Below are positions 36,155 to 45,366 of a stretch of 64,000 nt of DNA, piece after piece (positions within the stretch are counted from its first letter, which is position 1; each line of letters opens with the position of its first letter). The notes below the pieces were generated by a model. It saw nothing but the letters and a program-made list of their open reading frames with translations. It had not been told where the DNA came from and made no database searches. The stretch spans positions 1 to 64,000 of the forward strand of contig NZ_FCOJ02000020.1 of assembly GCF_001545035.1 (NCBI RefSeq), written 5' to 3'. The stretch is from Caballeronia glebae (lineage in GTDB: Bacteria > Pseudomonadota > Gammaproteobacteria > Burkholderiales > Burkholderiaceae). The translations under genes and the position numbers were made by a program.

Positions 36155-39100
36155 CTACGCGTCGCCCCGCTCCTCGCGGCCCGGTTCGAGCAGCACGTCG
36201 AGTGTATGAAGCAACTCCGGAAAATCGACCGGCTTGGTCAGATGCGCGTCGAAGCCCGCCTGATGCGCCGCGCGCTTGTCCTCGTCGCGGCCGAACGCCG
36301 TCAACGCGAGTGCCTTGATGCCCGCGAGCGAGGCATCGGCGCGCACTCGCCTGATGAATTCGTAGCCGTCGATGCCGGGCAACTGGATATCCGATAGCAA
36401 CGCATCCACCGCGCCCTTCGCGAGCAGTTCGAGTCCCTGCTCCGCGCTCGATGCCACCTGCACCGAAGCCTGCTCCAGTTCGAGCAGCGCGGCGAACGAA
36501 GCGGTCGCCTCGACGTCGTTGTCGACGAGCAGCAGGCGCGCACCGCTGACAGGCCGCGCGCGGCCCTCGCTTCTCGGCGCCACGGCCTCTTGCGTGGCCG
36601 CTGCGGGCAGCCAGACCGACAGCGTCGTGCCCCGGCCGAGGCCATCGGAACGCGCCTCGATGCGCCCGCCATGCATCTCGACGAGCTGCTTCGCGAGCGC
36701 GAGGCCGATGCCGAGTCCGGCCGACGTGGGATTGCGCCCGCCTTGCCGGTACATGTCGAAGATATGCGGCAGCGCCGACGCCTCGATGCCTTGTCCCGTA
36801 TCGACGACATCGATGCGCACCATGCCGCCGTCGCGCACGATCCGCAGATCGACCGAGCCGCCGCGATCGGTGAACTTGAGCGCGTTGGAGACGACATTCC
36901 AGAGAATCTGCTCGCAGCGCACGGCATCGGCGAATGCGTAGATCGGCTCCGAGCGAGCGCGTGTGCGCAGCGCGATATCGCGTTGCGCGGCTTCGCTCTC
37001 GCTGACATCCGCGATACGCACGAGCATGGCCGCGACGTCCACCGGCGCGATGCTCAACGCGAGCTTGCCCGTGCGCACGCGCGAGAGATCCAGCAGATCG
37101 TCGATGATCTGCGCCTGGCTGCGCACCGCGCGGCGGATCGAATCGGCGGTTTCCTGCACCACTTCGATGCCGCGCGTTTCCGGCAGGCGCGGCAGCATCT
37201 CCGCCTTCATGCCGATGAGATTCAGCGGATGCTTGAGTTCGTGCGACAGCATCGCGATGAAGTCGTCCTTGAGCTGATTCGACAGCGACGCCTTCTCGCG
37301 CTCGGCGTGCTCGTGCGCGAGCGCGTCGCGGTTCGCGTCCTCGCGCAGCTTGCGCTCGGTCAGATCGCGCGCGATTTTCGCGAAGCCCGTAAACGACGGG
37401 TCCGAGATCGGCGTCACCACGCCGCTGCAATACACGCGGCGTTCGTCGCGCGTGACGTACCAGCGTTCGTCGTCGGCGCGTCCCTCGCGCGTGGCGATTT
37501 CGCGCTCGTTCGCCGGCACTTGCGCCTTACGGTCTTCCGGCGAGTAAATGAACGCGATATTCCTGCCGACGACTTCTTTCTCCGAGAAGCCGAAAATGCG
37601 CTCCGCGCCCGCGTTCCATGTGACGATCGTGCCTTTCGGGTCCTGCACGACGATCGCGTAATCGTTGGTCGACTGCGCGACGAGCCGCAGACGCTCTTCG
37701 CCGATGCGCGCCGACTCCTCGGCCTCGTGCCGCGCGGTGACGTCGATGAGCGTGAGCACCGCGCCGTCGATGCGGTCATCGGCCGTGCGGTACGGCAGAA
37801 GGCGCATCAGGTACCACTTGCCGTCCAGACTCTCGACTTCGCGCTCGATCAGCTTGAGCGTTTCGAACGCCTGCTTCACGTCGTCCGCGAGCGAGGAATA
37901 GCGCAGCGAATGCGTGATGTCGAAGAGCGAGCGGCCGATATCGACGTCGATCAGCTTGAACACGCGCGCCGCGCTCGACGTGAAGCGCTTGACGCGAATC
38001 TGCTTGTCGACGAACACGGTGGCGATTTCCGTCGCCGCGATGATGTTCTGCAGGTCGTCGTTCGCTTTCGCCGTGTCTTCCACGCGCGCCTGCAACTCGG
38101 TGTTGACCGTGGTCAGTTCCTCGTTCACCGATTGCAGTTCTTCCTTGCTGCTTTCCAGCTCTTCGGTCGCGGAACGCAGCTCTTCGTTGATCGCCTGCAA
38201 TTCCTCGTTCGACGCTTTCAGTTCCTCGACGGTCGTCTCGTGCTGTTCGATGGTCGTCGCGAGTTGTTCGCGCGTGTGCTGCAGCTCGCGTTCGAGTTGC
38301 AGCAGCAGCGGGTCCTGGCCGCGTTGCTCGGGCAGACCTTCGTCGGCCATGTGCTCCTGAACCTCGTCGAACAGCACGAGGAAAAAGTCGGCGTTGACGC
38401 CCGTGTCATGGAACGGACGCACCGTCATGTTGACCCACATGGGGCGGCCGTCGTGAGTCAGCTTGACGCGCCGCGCCTCGACGCTGCCACCCGTCTGATG
38501 CGCGCGAAAGAGCGTCGTGCGCAGATCGAGCCGCAACTCGGGCAACACGAGCGCCATGATGTTCGAGGACAGCTCGCCGCCGCCGTGGCGCAGGAAACGC
38601 CCGGCCGTCGTCGAGAGATGCACGATGTTCGAATCGCGATCGACCACGACGCTCGGCGGCGCATATTCCTCCAGCACGCGCTGATGCAGCGCCGCGAAGG
38701 AAAAGCTGCGGCGCTCCGGCGCTTCCGGCCCCGCAGTCATGCTGACCGGCGCGGTGGTCGCCAGGAACTCTTCGCGCGGCCCGATGTTCGTGGGGCCGAG
38801 CGAAGGAAACGAGACCGGCGGTTTCACGCGGTTCAACACCGTGCGCGCGCGATAGATGCGGCTCTTCTTGTCGACGATGGTGAAGAGATCGTCCGCGGTA
38901 TCGGCGGATTCGGCCGTGCCGAGAAAGAGATAACCGCCCGCCCGCAACGCGAAGTGAAAGAGTTCGAGCACCTGACGTTGCACCGCGCGATCGAGATAGA
39001 TGAGCACGTTGCGGCACGAGATCAGATCGAGATGCGAAAACGGCGGATCGCGCAGCAGGCTGTGCGCGGCGAACAGAATGCGCTCTCGCACCGATTTCAC

Positions 39101-40318
39101 GATCTGATAGCGCCCGACATCCTGCTTGAAATAGCGGCGCAGGAGGTCCACCGGCACATCGGCCGAGATCGAGCGGAGATAGGAACCGCTGCGCGCCTGC
39201 GAGATGGCGGGCTCGTCGATATCGGTGGCGAAAATCTGGTAGGTCGTCTCGAAAGCGGCGGTCTCGCGCGCCTGCGCGAGCATGATGGCGAGCGAATACG
39301 CCTCCTCGCCGGTCGAGCAGCCGGGCACCCATACGCGTATCTGCGCTTCGCCCTTGTTCGCGTCGAGCAACTGAGGCACGACATCGCGCCGCAGCGCTTC
39401 GAACGCGTCGCGGTCGCGAAAGAACTGCGTCACGCCGATCAACATGTCGGCGAGCAATGCCGTGGTTTCGTCCGGATTCGAACGCAGAAAGTCGCGATAC
39501 GCGCCGATTTCGCGCAGCCCGTTCACCTGCATGCGCCGCTCGATGCGCCGCAGAATGGTCGCGCGCTTGTAGTGACGGAAATCGTGTCCGGTGCGCACGC
39601 GCAACTGCATGAGGATGTCGCCCAGCGCGCGCTCGGCGGCGCCCGCCGTGGGCGGGGCTTCCTTCTCCGCCGACTCGCCGCCCTCGGCGATCGGAAGTTG
39701 GATTTTCTTCGCGTTGTTCCAGAGGTCGAGCAGCTTCTCGGGCATCTCCGCCGCGGGCAGGATGAAATCGACCTGGCGCGTGGTGATGGCGTGCTGCGGC
39801 ATTTCGGCGAAGTGCGCGTCTTCCGGTTTCTGCGCGACAGTGATGCCGCCCATCTCCTTGATGCGCGAGAGGCCCGCCGCACCGTCGGAGCCGGAGCCCG
39901 ACATCACGATGCCGATCGAGCGCGTGCCATGCACCGTCGCCAGCGTGGCGAAGAAGTGGTCGATGGTGGTCGCCGACCCGCCACCCGCGCGATCCACCGC
40001 CTGGAGATAGCCCTCGGACATCTCCAGATGCTTGTCCGGCGCGTTGATATAGATGTGGTTCTTCTCGATGGCCGTCGTCGCGGAGACCTGCATGACGGGC
40101 ATGTCCGTCACGCGTTGCAGAACTTCATCGGCGCGGCTCAGATGATCCGCCGGCAAATGCACGATCACCACGAACGCCATGTCCATTTCGGCCGGCGCGT
40201 TATCGAAAAAATTGAGCAACGCTTCGATGCCGCCCGCGGACGCGCCCATCCCCACCACGGCGAAAGGCAAGGGTTCGAAATGCTCGGAAGCCGCCGCCTT
40301 CGATCGACTGGTGGTCAC
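36155..40318 (-). CDS. CheB-CheR-PAS-histidine kinase-receiver fusion
   Basis: A 1387-residue multidomain sensor. In order: CheB methylesterase 17-195 (Ser27, His54, Asp145 in SGSGSDG); CheR methyltransferase 225-490 (GCSTGEEAYS, then ATDIDEPAI and SCRNVLIYLD); PAS about 545-650; a long coiled coil 660-760 with SNEELQAINEELRS; PAS 760-865 and 873-990; HisKA with His1026 in LSHELKHPLN; ATPase about 1130-1240; receiver 1260-1375 with phosphoacceptor Asp1310. All catalytic residues look intact. Start is GTG at 40318, overlapped by the stop of a 21-codon leader. It heads an operon with a separate CheB and a small helical protein. Confidence 0.93.
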   Translation of the reverse strand: MTTSRSKAAASEHFEPLPFAVVGMGASAGGIEALLNFFDNAPAEMDMAFVVIVHLPADHLSRADEVLQRVTDMPVMQVSATTAIEKNHIYINAPDKHLEMSEGYLQAVDRAGGGSATTIDHFFATLATVHGTRSIGIVMSGSGSDGAAGLSRIKEMGGITVAQKPEDAHFAEMPQHAITTRQVDFILPAAEMPEKLLDLWNNAKKIQLPIAEGGESAEKEAPPTAGAAERALGDILMQLRVRTGHDFRHYKRATILRRIERRMQVNGLREIGAYRDFLRSNPDETTALLADMLIGVTQFFRDRDAFEALRRDVVPQLLDANKGEAQIRVWVPGCSTGEEAYSLAIMLAQARETAAFETTYQIFATDIDEPAISQARSGSYLRSISADVPVDLLRRYFKQDVGRYQIVKSVRERILFAAHSLLRDPPFSHLDLISCRNVLIYLDRAVQRQVLELFHFALRAGGYLFLGTAESADTADDLFTIVDKKSRIYRARTVLNRVKPPVSFPSLGPTNIGPREEFLATTAPVSMTAGPEAPERRSFSFAALHQRVLEEYAPPSVVVDRDSNIVHLSTTAGRFLRHGGGELSSNIMALVLPELRLDLRTTLFRAHQTGGSVEARRVKLTHDGRPMWVNMTVRPFHDTGVNADFFLVLFDEVQEHMADEGLPEQRGQDPLLLQLERELQHTREQLATTIEQHETTVEELKASNEELQAINEELRSATEELESSKEELQSVNEELTTVNTELQARVEDTAKANDDLQNIIAATEIATVFVDKQIRVKRFTSSAARVFKLIDVDIGRSLFDITHSLRYSSLADDVKQAFETLKLIEREVESLDGKWYLMRLLPYRTADDRIDGAVLTLIDVTARHEAEESARIGEERLRLVAQSTNDYAIVVQDPKGTIVTWNAGAERIFGFSEKEVVGRNIAFIYSPEDRKAQVPANEREIATREGRADDERWYVTRDERRVYCSGVVTPISDPSFTGFAKIARDLTERKLREDANRDALAHEHAEREKASLSNQLKDDFIAMLSHELKHPLNLIGMKAEMLPRLPETRGIEVVQETADSIRRAVRSQAQIIDDLLDLSRVRTGKLALSIAPVDVAAMLVRIADVSESEAAQRDIALRTRARSEPIYAFADAVRCEQILWNVVSNALKFTDRGGSVDLRIVRDGGMVRIDVVDTGQGIEASALPHIFDMYRQGGRNPTSAGLGIGLALAKQLVEMHGGRIEARSDGLGRGTTLSVWLPAAATQEAVAPRSEGRARPVSGARLLLVDNDVEATASFAALLELEQASVQVASSAEQGLELLAKGAVDALLSDIQLPGIDGYEFIRRVRADASLAGIKALALTAFGRDEDKRAAHQAGFDAHLTKPVDFPELLHTLDVLLEPGREERGDA

Positions 40319-40380
40319 GTCTCCGAATCCTCCGGGTTCATTCTTTCCTGCCGATAACCGCCCATCTTGTTCGAGTTCAT
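40315..40380 (-). CDS. Possible 21-residue leader peptide coupled to the sensor kinase
   Basis: A short frame (MNSNKMGGYRQERMNPEDSE plus one residue) starts at 40380 with GAGGG seven bases upstream, and its TGA overlaps the GTG start of the 1387-residue kinase. Such coupling would let translation of the leader set initiation of the kinase. Only the arrangement supports it; the peptide matches nothing I know. Confidence 0.4.
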   Translation of the reverse strand: MNSNKMGGYRQERMNPEDSET

Positions 40381-40628
40381 TCGTGAGCCCTCACGCCAGC
40401 CGTTCTGTCGTGTCGTTTGTATTGGGAACGCCGCGCCAGAAAGCACGCCGCGCTTCTGGCGGCATCGATTGTAGTGTACGCAACGCAACGGTTCGGGGAG
40501 CGGATATCGGTTCGACGCATTTCGTACGCGCCGTCTGACCATGAAAGCACGAAACAGGCCGCTGCGTTAAGGACGCAGGGAAAGTAATGCCGGGCGCGGG
40601 GCGACCGACGATGAAGGGCGCGACGCCG
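40381..40628. other. Intergenic region between the kinase leader and the recombinase-like gene
   Basis: About 250 bases upstream of the kinase leader. It contains an inverted repeat CGCCAGAA-N12-TTCTGGCG at 40434-40461, a nine-base direct repeat ACGCCGCGC at 40428 and 40445, and a weak stem CTGCGT-TAAGG-ACGCAG at 40562-40578 beyond the recombinase-like stop. No gene is supported. Confidence 0.45.
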
Positions 40629-41288
40629 TTAGTTCGAGTCGTTGGCGGCGCGCGGCTCGGGTCCATCCGGAGCCTGCATGACCGCGTGCACCGCGCTTTC
40701 TTGTTGTGGATGCCCGTGGGCGTTGCGCAGGCGCATGATGGTCTGCCGCGACGTGTTGAGCGAGCGCGCGATCTCGGTCACGGTGAGGCCGGAGTCGAGT
40801 CCGATCATCGCCTGGCGCTGCTGCGCTTCGGTAAGTGAACTGGGGCGGCCCTGCGCGACGCCGCGCTCCTTCGCGGCAGTGGCCGCCTCGCGGGCGCGGC
40901 TGCGGCGCGTGACGCGTTCGAGTTCTTCCGCGAGCCGAAGCGCCTCGACGAACGGAGCGCCTTCCTCCGAACAGAGATCGCTCTTGCCGTAGGCGAGACA
41001 AACCGTGGCGATGCCTCGCCGCTCAAGCAGGCCGATCGTCGCGACGACGTCCTGCATGCTGCTGCCGAGGCACCAGAGCTTCGTCGTGATCAGGGTGTCG
41101 CCCGTCTGCAGCCGACGCAGCGCGCGCTGAAACGCGGGCCGCGAAGCCGCGGCGATCGTGCAACTGCAGCGCTCGACGAATACCGCGCTCATATCAACGA
41201 AATAACCTGCCGAATCTATCTCCAGCAAATCGCGCTCGTGCGTCGGAACACCTCTGCTTTCCTCGAAGACGTATACGACGGTTGCCAT
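40629..41288 (-). CDS. Serine-recombinase-like DNA-binding protein with degraded active site
   Basis: A 219-residue protein with the resolvase layout: catalytic-fold domain 1-115, connecting helix 115-145, and a helix-turn-helix at 160-190 (LTVTEIARSLNTSRQTIMRL). Active resolvases carry YxRVS near the start and KLDRLGRS near residue 70; here these read YVFEES and KLWCLGSS, so the nucleophile region and the conserved Asp and two Arg residues are changed, while Arg50 (SRPAF) is kept. It probably binds DNA without recombining it. No terminal repeats, transposase or tRNA lie nearby. An 11-bp tandem repeat lies upstream. Confidence 0.75.
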   Translation of the reverse strand: MATVVYVFEESRGVPTHERDLLEIDSAGYFVDMSAVFVERCSCTIAAASRPAFQRALRRLQTGDTLITTKLWCLGSSMQDVVATIGLLERRGIATVCLAYGKSDLCSEEGAPFVEALRLAEELERVTRRSRAREAATAAKERGVAQGRPSSLTEAQQRQAMIGLDSGLTVTEIARSLNTSRQTIMRLRNAHGHPQQESAVHAVMQAPDGPEPRAANDSN

Positions 41289-41417
41289 CGGCTGCCCTTT
41301 TCAGTGCAAAGATCGTGCGCGTGTCCCGGCGGACAAGACGCACGGATGCATGCAGTATGACAGCAAGGGTGGCTCATACAATGTACGAAACCCGTGCGTA
41401 TCACACATGGGCAGATA

Positions 41418-41439
41418 CGTACACGAGTCGTACACGAGT
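41418..41439. repeat. Two tandem copies of CGTACACGAGT
   Basis: Perfect 11-bp direct repeat, units 41418-41428 and 41429-41439, about one helical turn apart and 130-150 bases upstream of the recombinase-like gene. It may be a binding site for that protein or another regulator. Confidence 0.5.
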
Positions 41440-41480
41440 GTTGATGCGGGGATTTTTTCGAAACGATACGAAGGTGCGTT

Positions 41481-41708
41481 TCAAGCCGCGGCCGGCGCGC
41501 GCCACATGCGGCCGTCGACTTCGTCCTTGCCCGCCAACAGGGCGAAGGTGCGAGCTTCCTCGGCGGAAGCGAAATGGCCAAGCACGCCGGTCGCGCGCTG
41601 GAGGCCGTCGACGTCGCAAATGATCGTCATCGCCGCGTAGAGACCGCCGTCGAACGCGGCCATCGGCATGATGACGAAGCCGCGATAAGTAACCCGAGGC
41701 TGATTCAT
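41481..41708 (-). CDS. Small protein of unknown function
   Basis: A 75-residue protein beginning MNQPRVTYRGFVIMPMAAFD. It looks like a small sheet (RVTYRGFVIMPMAAFDGGLY, MTIICDVDG) followed by a helix (ASAEEARTFALLAGKDEVDG). Codon use agrees with neighbouring genes. Proteins of this type are common in Burkholderia relatives, but I do not know a function. It is followed by the recombinase-like gene on the same strand after 190 bases. Confidence 0.6.
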   Translation of the reverse strand: MNQPRVTYRGFVIMPMAAFDGGLYAAMTIICDVDGLQRATGVLGHFASAEEARTFALLAGKDEVDGRMWRAPAAA

Positions 41709-41822
41709 GGCGCCACTCTCTCTATCTAATAACTGTCCTTGTTCCTTCCGGCAGTGCGGACCGCCCGGAGGCAGTGCGCAAACTGTCCTTCAAAAGAATA
41801 AATGGGCGGCACGACCGTGCGT

Positions 41823-42161
41823 TCACAACTCCGGCCGCGCCAGATCCGCTTTCACCAATTCGTCGCCCCGGTCGAGCGCGGCGGCGACCGCGGCCGCCTT
41901 TGTCGGAAAGGGACCGATGCTATCCGCGCCGTCGAACGGAAACAGCAGCTTTCCATCGGTTTTGCGCACGACTTTCAGCGTGCCGAAAAACCCGCTCGCG
42001 CTGCTGCCCCTGTACGAAGCGTAGATCTGGAAGTCGTCCGCGCTGGCTCCCGGCGTAGGCGCCATGGTGCGCGTCGGAAATAGAACCAGCTTGGGGCGTC
42101 TGCCGCTCGATTGGTTCACAGAAATCACCGCTGTTCGTCTCGATGATTCATTGTCTGTCAC
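41823..42161 (-). CDS. DUF6723-like small protein
   Basis: A 112-residue frame from a GTG at 42161, or about 80 residues from an ATG at 42065. The folded part (DDFQIYASYRGSSASGFFGT, LKVVRKTDGKLLFPFDG, then IGPFPTKAAAVAAALDRGDE) resembles what I recall as DUF6723, a family of Burkholderia and relatives. No catalytic residues are evident, and neither start has a clear ribosome site. Confidence 0.55.
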   Translation of the reverse strand: MTDNESSRRTAVISVNQSSGRRPKLVLFPTRTMAPTPGASADDFQIYASYRGSSASGFFGTLKVVRKTDGKLLFPFDGADSIGPFPTKAAAVAAALDRGDELVKADLARPEL

Positions 42162-42269
42162 CGCACATGCATCGATGTCGTACGTAAGGCGCGGCTTTTG
42201 CAGTACGCCCGAAACGGCTCGCCGGCACGGTCATTGCGCAACAGCGAAGCCACTTAACCCGGAGCGGCC

Positions 42270-43370
42270 ATGTCGTTGCAACCCATACGTCCTTTACTTT
42301 TCGATCCCGCGTTCGAAGTCATTCCCGAAGACGAATCCGAAACCACCGCGGAACTCGTCAGGACGATGCGCGACATCGCCGAGACGACGTACAAGAACTA
42401 CGGCCACGCCGTGCGCAGCGTGCATGCGAAGAGTCACGGCCTCGTCGTCGGCGAGATGCGCGTGCCTGCATTGCCCGCGCCGTTCGCTCAAGGCGTGTTC
42501 GCGCGCGAAACGGTCGTTCCCGTCGTGCTGCGCTTCTCGACCAATCCCGGCGACGTGCTCGACGACAAGGTGTCGACGCCGCGCGGTCTCGCGATCAAGC
42601 TGATCGGCGTGGAAGGCGAGCGTCTGCCCGGCAGCGAAGGGCACGTCACACAGGACTTCGTGATGATCAACGCGCCCGCGTTCACGGCGAGCACGCCGAA
42701 GGCGTTCCTCGCCAATCTCAAGCTGCTCGCGAAAACGACGGACAAAGCGCCCGGAACGAAAGAGGCGTTGTCGGCCGTGCTGCGCGGCGCCGAAGCGCTC
42801 GTCGAAAAGATGGGCGGCGAGAGCGGTATGCTCAAGAGCCTGGGCGGACATCCGAAAACCCACATTCTCGGCGAGACGTTTTACACCGCCGTGCCCTTTC
42901 TGTACGGCCCGCATATCGCGAAGCTGAGCGTCGTGCCGGTGTCGGCGGAATTGACGGCGCTCACCGATGCCCCGGTCGATCTCGACGACAAACCCAACGG
43001 CCTGCGCGACGCCGTGTGCGACTTCTTCGCGAAACACGGCGGCGAATGGGAAGTGCGCGTGCAACTCGCGACCGACATCGACACGATGCCGATAGAAGAC
43101 GCGTCGGTGCAATGGCCCGAGAACGACAGCCCGTATGTGGCGGTGGCGCGCATTCGCGTCGCGCCTCAGGCGAGTTGGAACGCGTCGCGTGTCGCGGCCA
43201 TCGACGAGGGCATGGCCTTCAGCCCGTGGCACGGCGTCGCCGCGCATCGGCCGCTGGGCGGCGTCATGCGCAGCCGCAAGCCCGCCTACGAGATGTCCGC
43301 GAACTTCAGGGGCGAGCGCAACGGCTGCCCGATGAGCGAACCGGCACAGGCGCCGGAACCGGGAGAGTGA
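42270..43370 (+). CDS. Catalase-fold heme protein (y4iL/SrpA-like)
   Basis: A 366-residue protein of the catalase superfamily, shorter than true catalases. VHAKSHGLVVGEMRV contains the distal His region, VVLRFSTNPGD replaces the catalase RFST segment and VTQDFVMINAP follows the usual order; the Tyr-ligand region is less clear. Such minimal catalases can show peroxidase or fatty-acid hydroperoxide activity. CCGGAG precedes the start. It stands alone, with a small unknown protein 63 bases downstream. Confidence 0.78.
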   Translation: MSLQPIRPLLFDPAFEVIPEDESETTAELVRTMRDIAETTYKNYGHAVRSVHAKSHGLVVGEMRVPALPAPFAQGVFARETVVPVVLRFSTNPGDVLDDKVSTPRGLAIKLIGVEGERLPGSEGHVTQDFVMINAPAFTASTPKAFLANLKLLAKTTDKAPGTKEALSAVLRGAEALVEKMGGESGMLKSLGGHPKTHILGETFYTAVPFLYGPHIAKLSVVPVSAELTALTDAPVDLDDKPNGLRDAVCDFFAKHGGEWEVRVQLATDIDTMPIEDASVQWPENDSPYVAVARIRVAPQASWNASRVAAIDEGMAFSPWHGVAAHRPLGGVMRSRKPAYEMSANFRGERNGCPMSEPAQAPEPGE

Positions 43371-43433
43371 AGGCCCACTCGCGCGAATTCCCTTTGCCGA
43401 CGATCGATAACAAAAACCATGAAGGAAGCGTCA

Positions 43434-43688
43434 ATGCGGGCCACCATTCTCTCTCACGAAAAACCGTCCGATGCATCATCGGTGGAAGTGCATCGCTTTG
43501 GATTCAGGATCGATGACGAGCAGCCCCGGCCCATGACCGAGTCGATATCGCTGCGCACGGCGCGCGTGCTCGTCGAGCATTTCGAGGATGGCAACGCGTT
43601 CATTCGCATGCTGAGAGCGATTGTCGCCGCGCGCTGCGAGGAATACGACGATCTGCTCGGGCGCGTGTACACGGATCATCCGCACTGA
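43434..43688 (+). CDS. Small protein of unknown function
   Basis: An 84-residue protein starting MRATILSHEKPSDASSVEVH. A strand-rich first half (SSVEVHRFGFRIDDEQ) is followed by helices (LRTARVLVEHFEDGNAFIRM, then LRAIVAARCEEYDDLLG). GGA lies about nine bases before the ATG at 43434. No family recognised. It may share the catalase-like gene's transcript. Confidence 0.55.
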   Translation: MRATILSHEKPSDASSVEVHRFGFRIDDEQPRPMTESISLRTARVLVEHFEDGNAFIRMLRAIVAARCEEYDDLLGRVYTDHPH

Positions 43689-43727
43689 CTGGCTTGCGCT
43701 AGCGCTTTTCCCGGTCGCCGAAGCGCA

Positions 43728-44360
43728 TCAGCGGCGCGCTTCGGTCGCCATTCTCACCGCGAGGCCGGCGAGCACCGTGCCCATCAGCCAGCGCTGGATC
43801 AGCAACCACGCGGGCTTGCGCGCAAGAAAGAGCGCGATGGTTCCGGCGGTCATCGCGACCGTCGCATTGACAGCGATGCTGAGCGCAATCTGCACGACGC
43901 CGAGGACGAGCGACTGGCCGAGCACGCCGCCGTGCGCCGGATCGATGAACTGCGGCAACAGCGACAGATACAGCACCGCGATCTTCGGGTTCAGCAGGTT
44001 GGTGACGAAGCCCATAGCGAAGAGTTTGCGCGGGCTGTCGATTGGCAAGTCGCGCACCTGAAACGGCGAGCGTCCGCCCGGCTTCACGGCCTGCCACGCG
44101 AGATACAACAGATACAGCGCGCCGCCGAAGCGCAGCGCGTCGTAAGCGAACGGGATTGCGATCAGCAGCGCGGTGATGCCGAACGCCGCGCACAACATGT
44201 AGACCACGAAGCCGAGCGCGACGCCGCCCAGCGAAATGAGCCCCGCCGCGCGGCCCTGGCAGATCGAGCGCGAGATCAGATAAACCATGTTCGGCCCTGG
44301 CGTGAGCGCCATGCCGAGCGCGACGAGAGCGAATGCGAGCAATTGCGCCGTGTGAGGCAT
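43728..44360 (-). CDS. LysE/RhtB-family amino acid exporter
   Basis: A 210-residue inner membrane protein with six helices. LTPGPNMVYLISRSICQGRA at the start is the LysE family signature, and FVTNLLNPKIAVLYLSLLPQF is the second conserved block. The family exports amino acids or related amines. The start at 44360 follows GGAG by eight bases; the longer reading to 44411 lacks support. Substrate unknown. Confidence 0.88.
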   Translation of the reverse strand: MPHTAQLLAFALVALGMALTPGPNMVYLISRSICQGRAAGLISLGGVALGFVVYMLCAAFGITALLIAIPFAYDALRFGGALYLLYLAWQAVKPGGRSPFQVRDLPIDSPRKLFAMGFVTNLLNPKIAVLYLSLLPQFIDPAHGGVLGQSLVLGVVQIALSIAVNATVAMTAGTIALFLARKPAWLLIQRWLMGTVLAGLAVRMATEARR

Positions 44361-44457
44361 CGGACGGGCTCCGGCTAACGAGAGGTCGATGCATCCTCGC
44401 TCGCGATGCACGGTGACGCCAGATACAAAACCGGCGTCGCCCGTCGATACACTTACA

Positions 44458-45204
44458 TCAACGCATGCCGCCGCTCGCGATGAGGCTTTCGCCGGTCATC
44501 CAGCGCGCGTCGTCCGATGCGAGGAACACCGCGATCGATGCGATATCGTCCGGCTGACCGAGACGTCCGAGCGGCGTTTGCGCGAGCGCGGCCTTATCGA
44601 AATCGGAATCGATGATGCCCGCGGCGTGCGTGCCTTCGGTCACGACGACGCCCGGATTGATCGAGTTGACGCGGATCTTTCTCGCGCCGAGTTCGCGCGC
44701 CAGCACGCCCGTGATTGCATCGACGGCGCCCTTCGTGCCGCTATAGACCGCGCTCGCCGGCGGCGTAATGCGCGTCACGACCGAACTCACGTTGATGACG
44801 CTCGCGCCTTCGCCGAAATGCTTCGCGGCGGCCTGCGTGGTCAGCAGCGTGCCGAGGACGTTGATATTGAACTGCTTATGAAAATGCTCTTCGGTGATCT
44901 CTTCGAGCGTCGCGAATTCGTAGACGCCCGAGTTGTTCACCAGAATATCGAGGCGTCCGTAAGTCTCGACCGCTGCATTCACGATGCCTTGCGCATCGGC
45001 GGCTTTCGACACATCGCCGCCGACGGCGATCGCCTTTCCGTTCGCTGCGGCGATGTCCGCGACGACCGCATCCGCGCCTGCCTTGCTGCTCGCATAGTTG
45101 ACGACGACCGATGCGCCTTCTGCCGCTAGCGCCTTGGCAATCGCCGCTCCGATACCTTTCGATGCGCCCGTGACGACCGCGACCTTGCCTGCGAGTTTGC
45201 TCAT
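44458..45204 (-). CDS. SDR-family oxidoreductase (FabG-like)
   Basis: A 248-residue classical short-chain dehydrogenase with TGASKGIGAA, NNSG and YSGTKGA (catalytic Tyr and Lys), ending in the usual SGGMR. AAGGA precedes the ATG. Closest in look to 3-ketoacyl reductase or glucose 1-dehydrogenase types; no fatty acid genes are nearby. It is divergent from a methyltransferase gene. Confidence 0.87.
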   Translation of the reverse strand: MSKLAGKVAVVTGASKGIGAAIAKALAAEGASVVVNYASSKAGADAVVADIAAANGKAIAVGGDVSKAADAQGIVNAAVETYGRLDILVNNSGVYEFATLEEITEEHFHKQFNINVLGTLLTTQAAAKHFGEGASVINVSSVVTRITPPASAVYSGTKGAVDAITGVLARELGARKIRVNSINPGVVVTEGTHAAGIIDSDFDKAALAQTPLGRLGQPDDIASIAVFLASDDARWMTGESLIASGGMR

Positions 45205-45366
45205 GATGGATTCCTTGAAGAGATTATTTAATGCCGTGATTTACCGGTCGGTGTGCCGCAAAACCGGCGTGACAGGAAGCAATGTAGACATCTCCGCGAA
45301 CGCGATAAAGGCGCGTAGAGTGAAAAGACTTGAGGGCTCAGACGAATAATCGATCGGAGGCGGCGC

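Noticed and set aside
36590-40357. A 1255-codon open frame on the plus strand opposite the sensor kinase
   Set aside because: It is the antisense shadow of the intact kinase gene. Its translation is Arg/His/Asp-rich with no domains, as expected from GC-biased codons read backwards.
40629-41288. Mobile element or integron based on the resolvase-like gene
   Set aside because: Active-site residues are lost, and no terminal repeats, transposase, attachment site or composition shift was seen around it.
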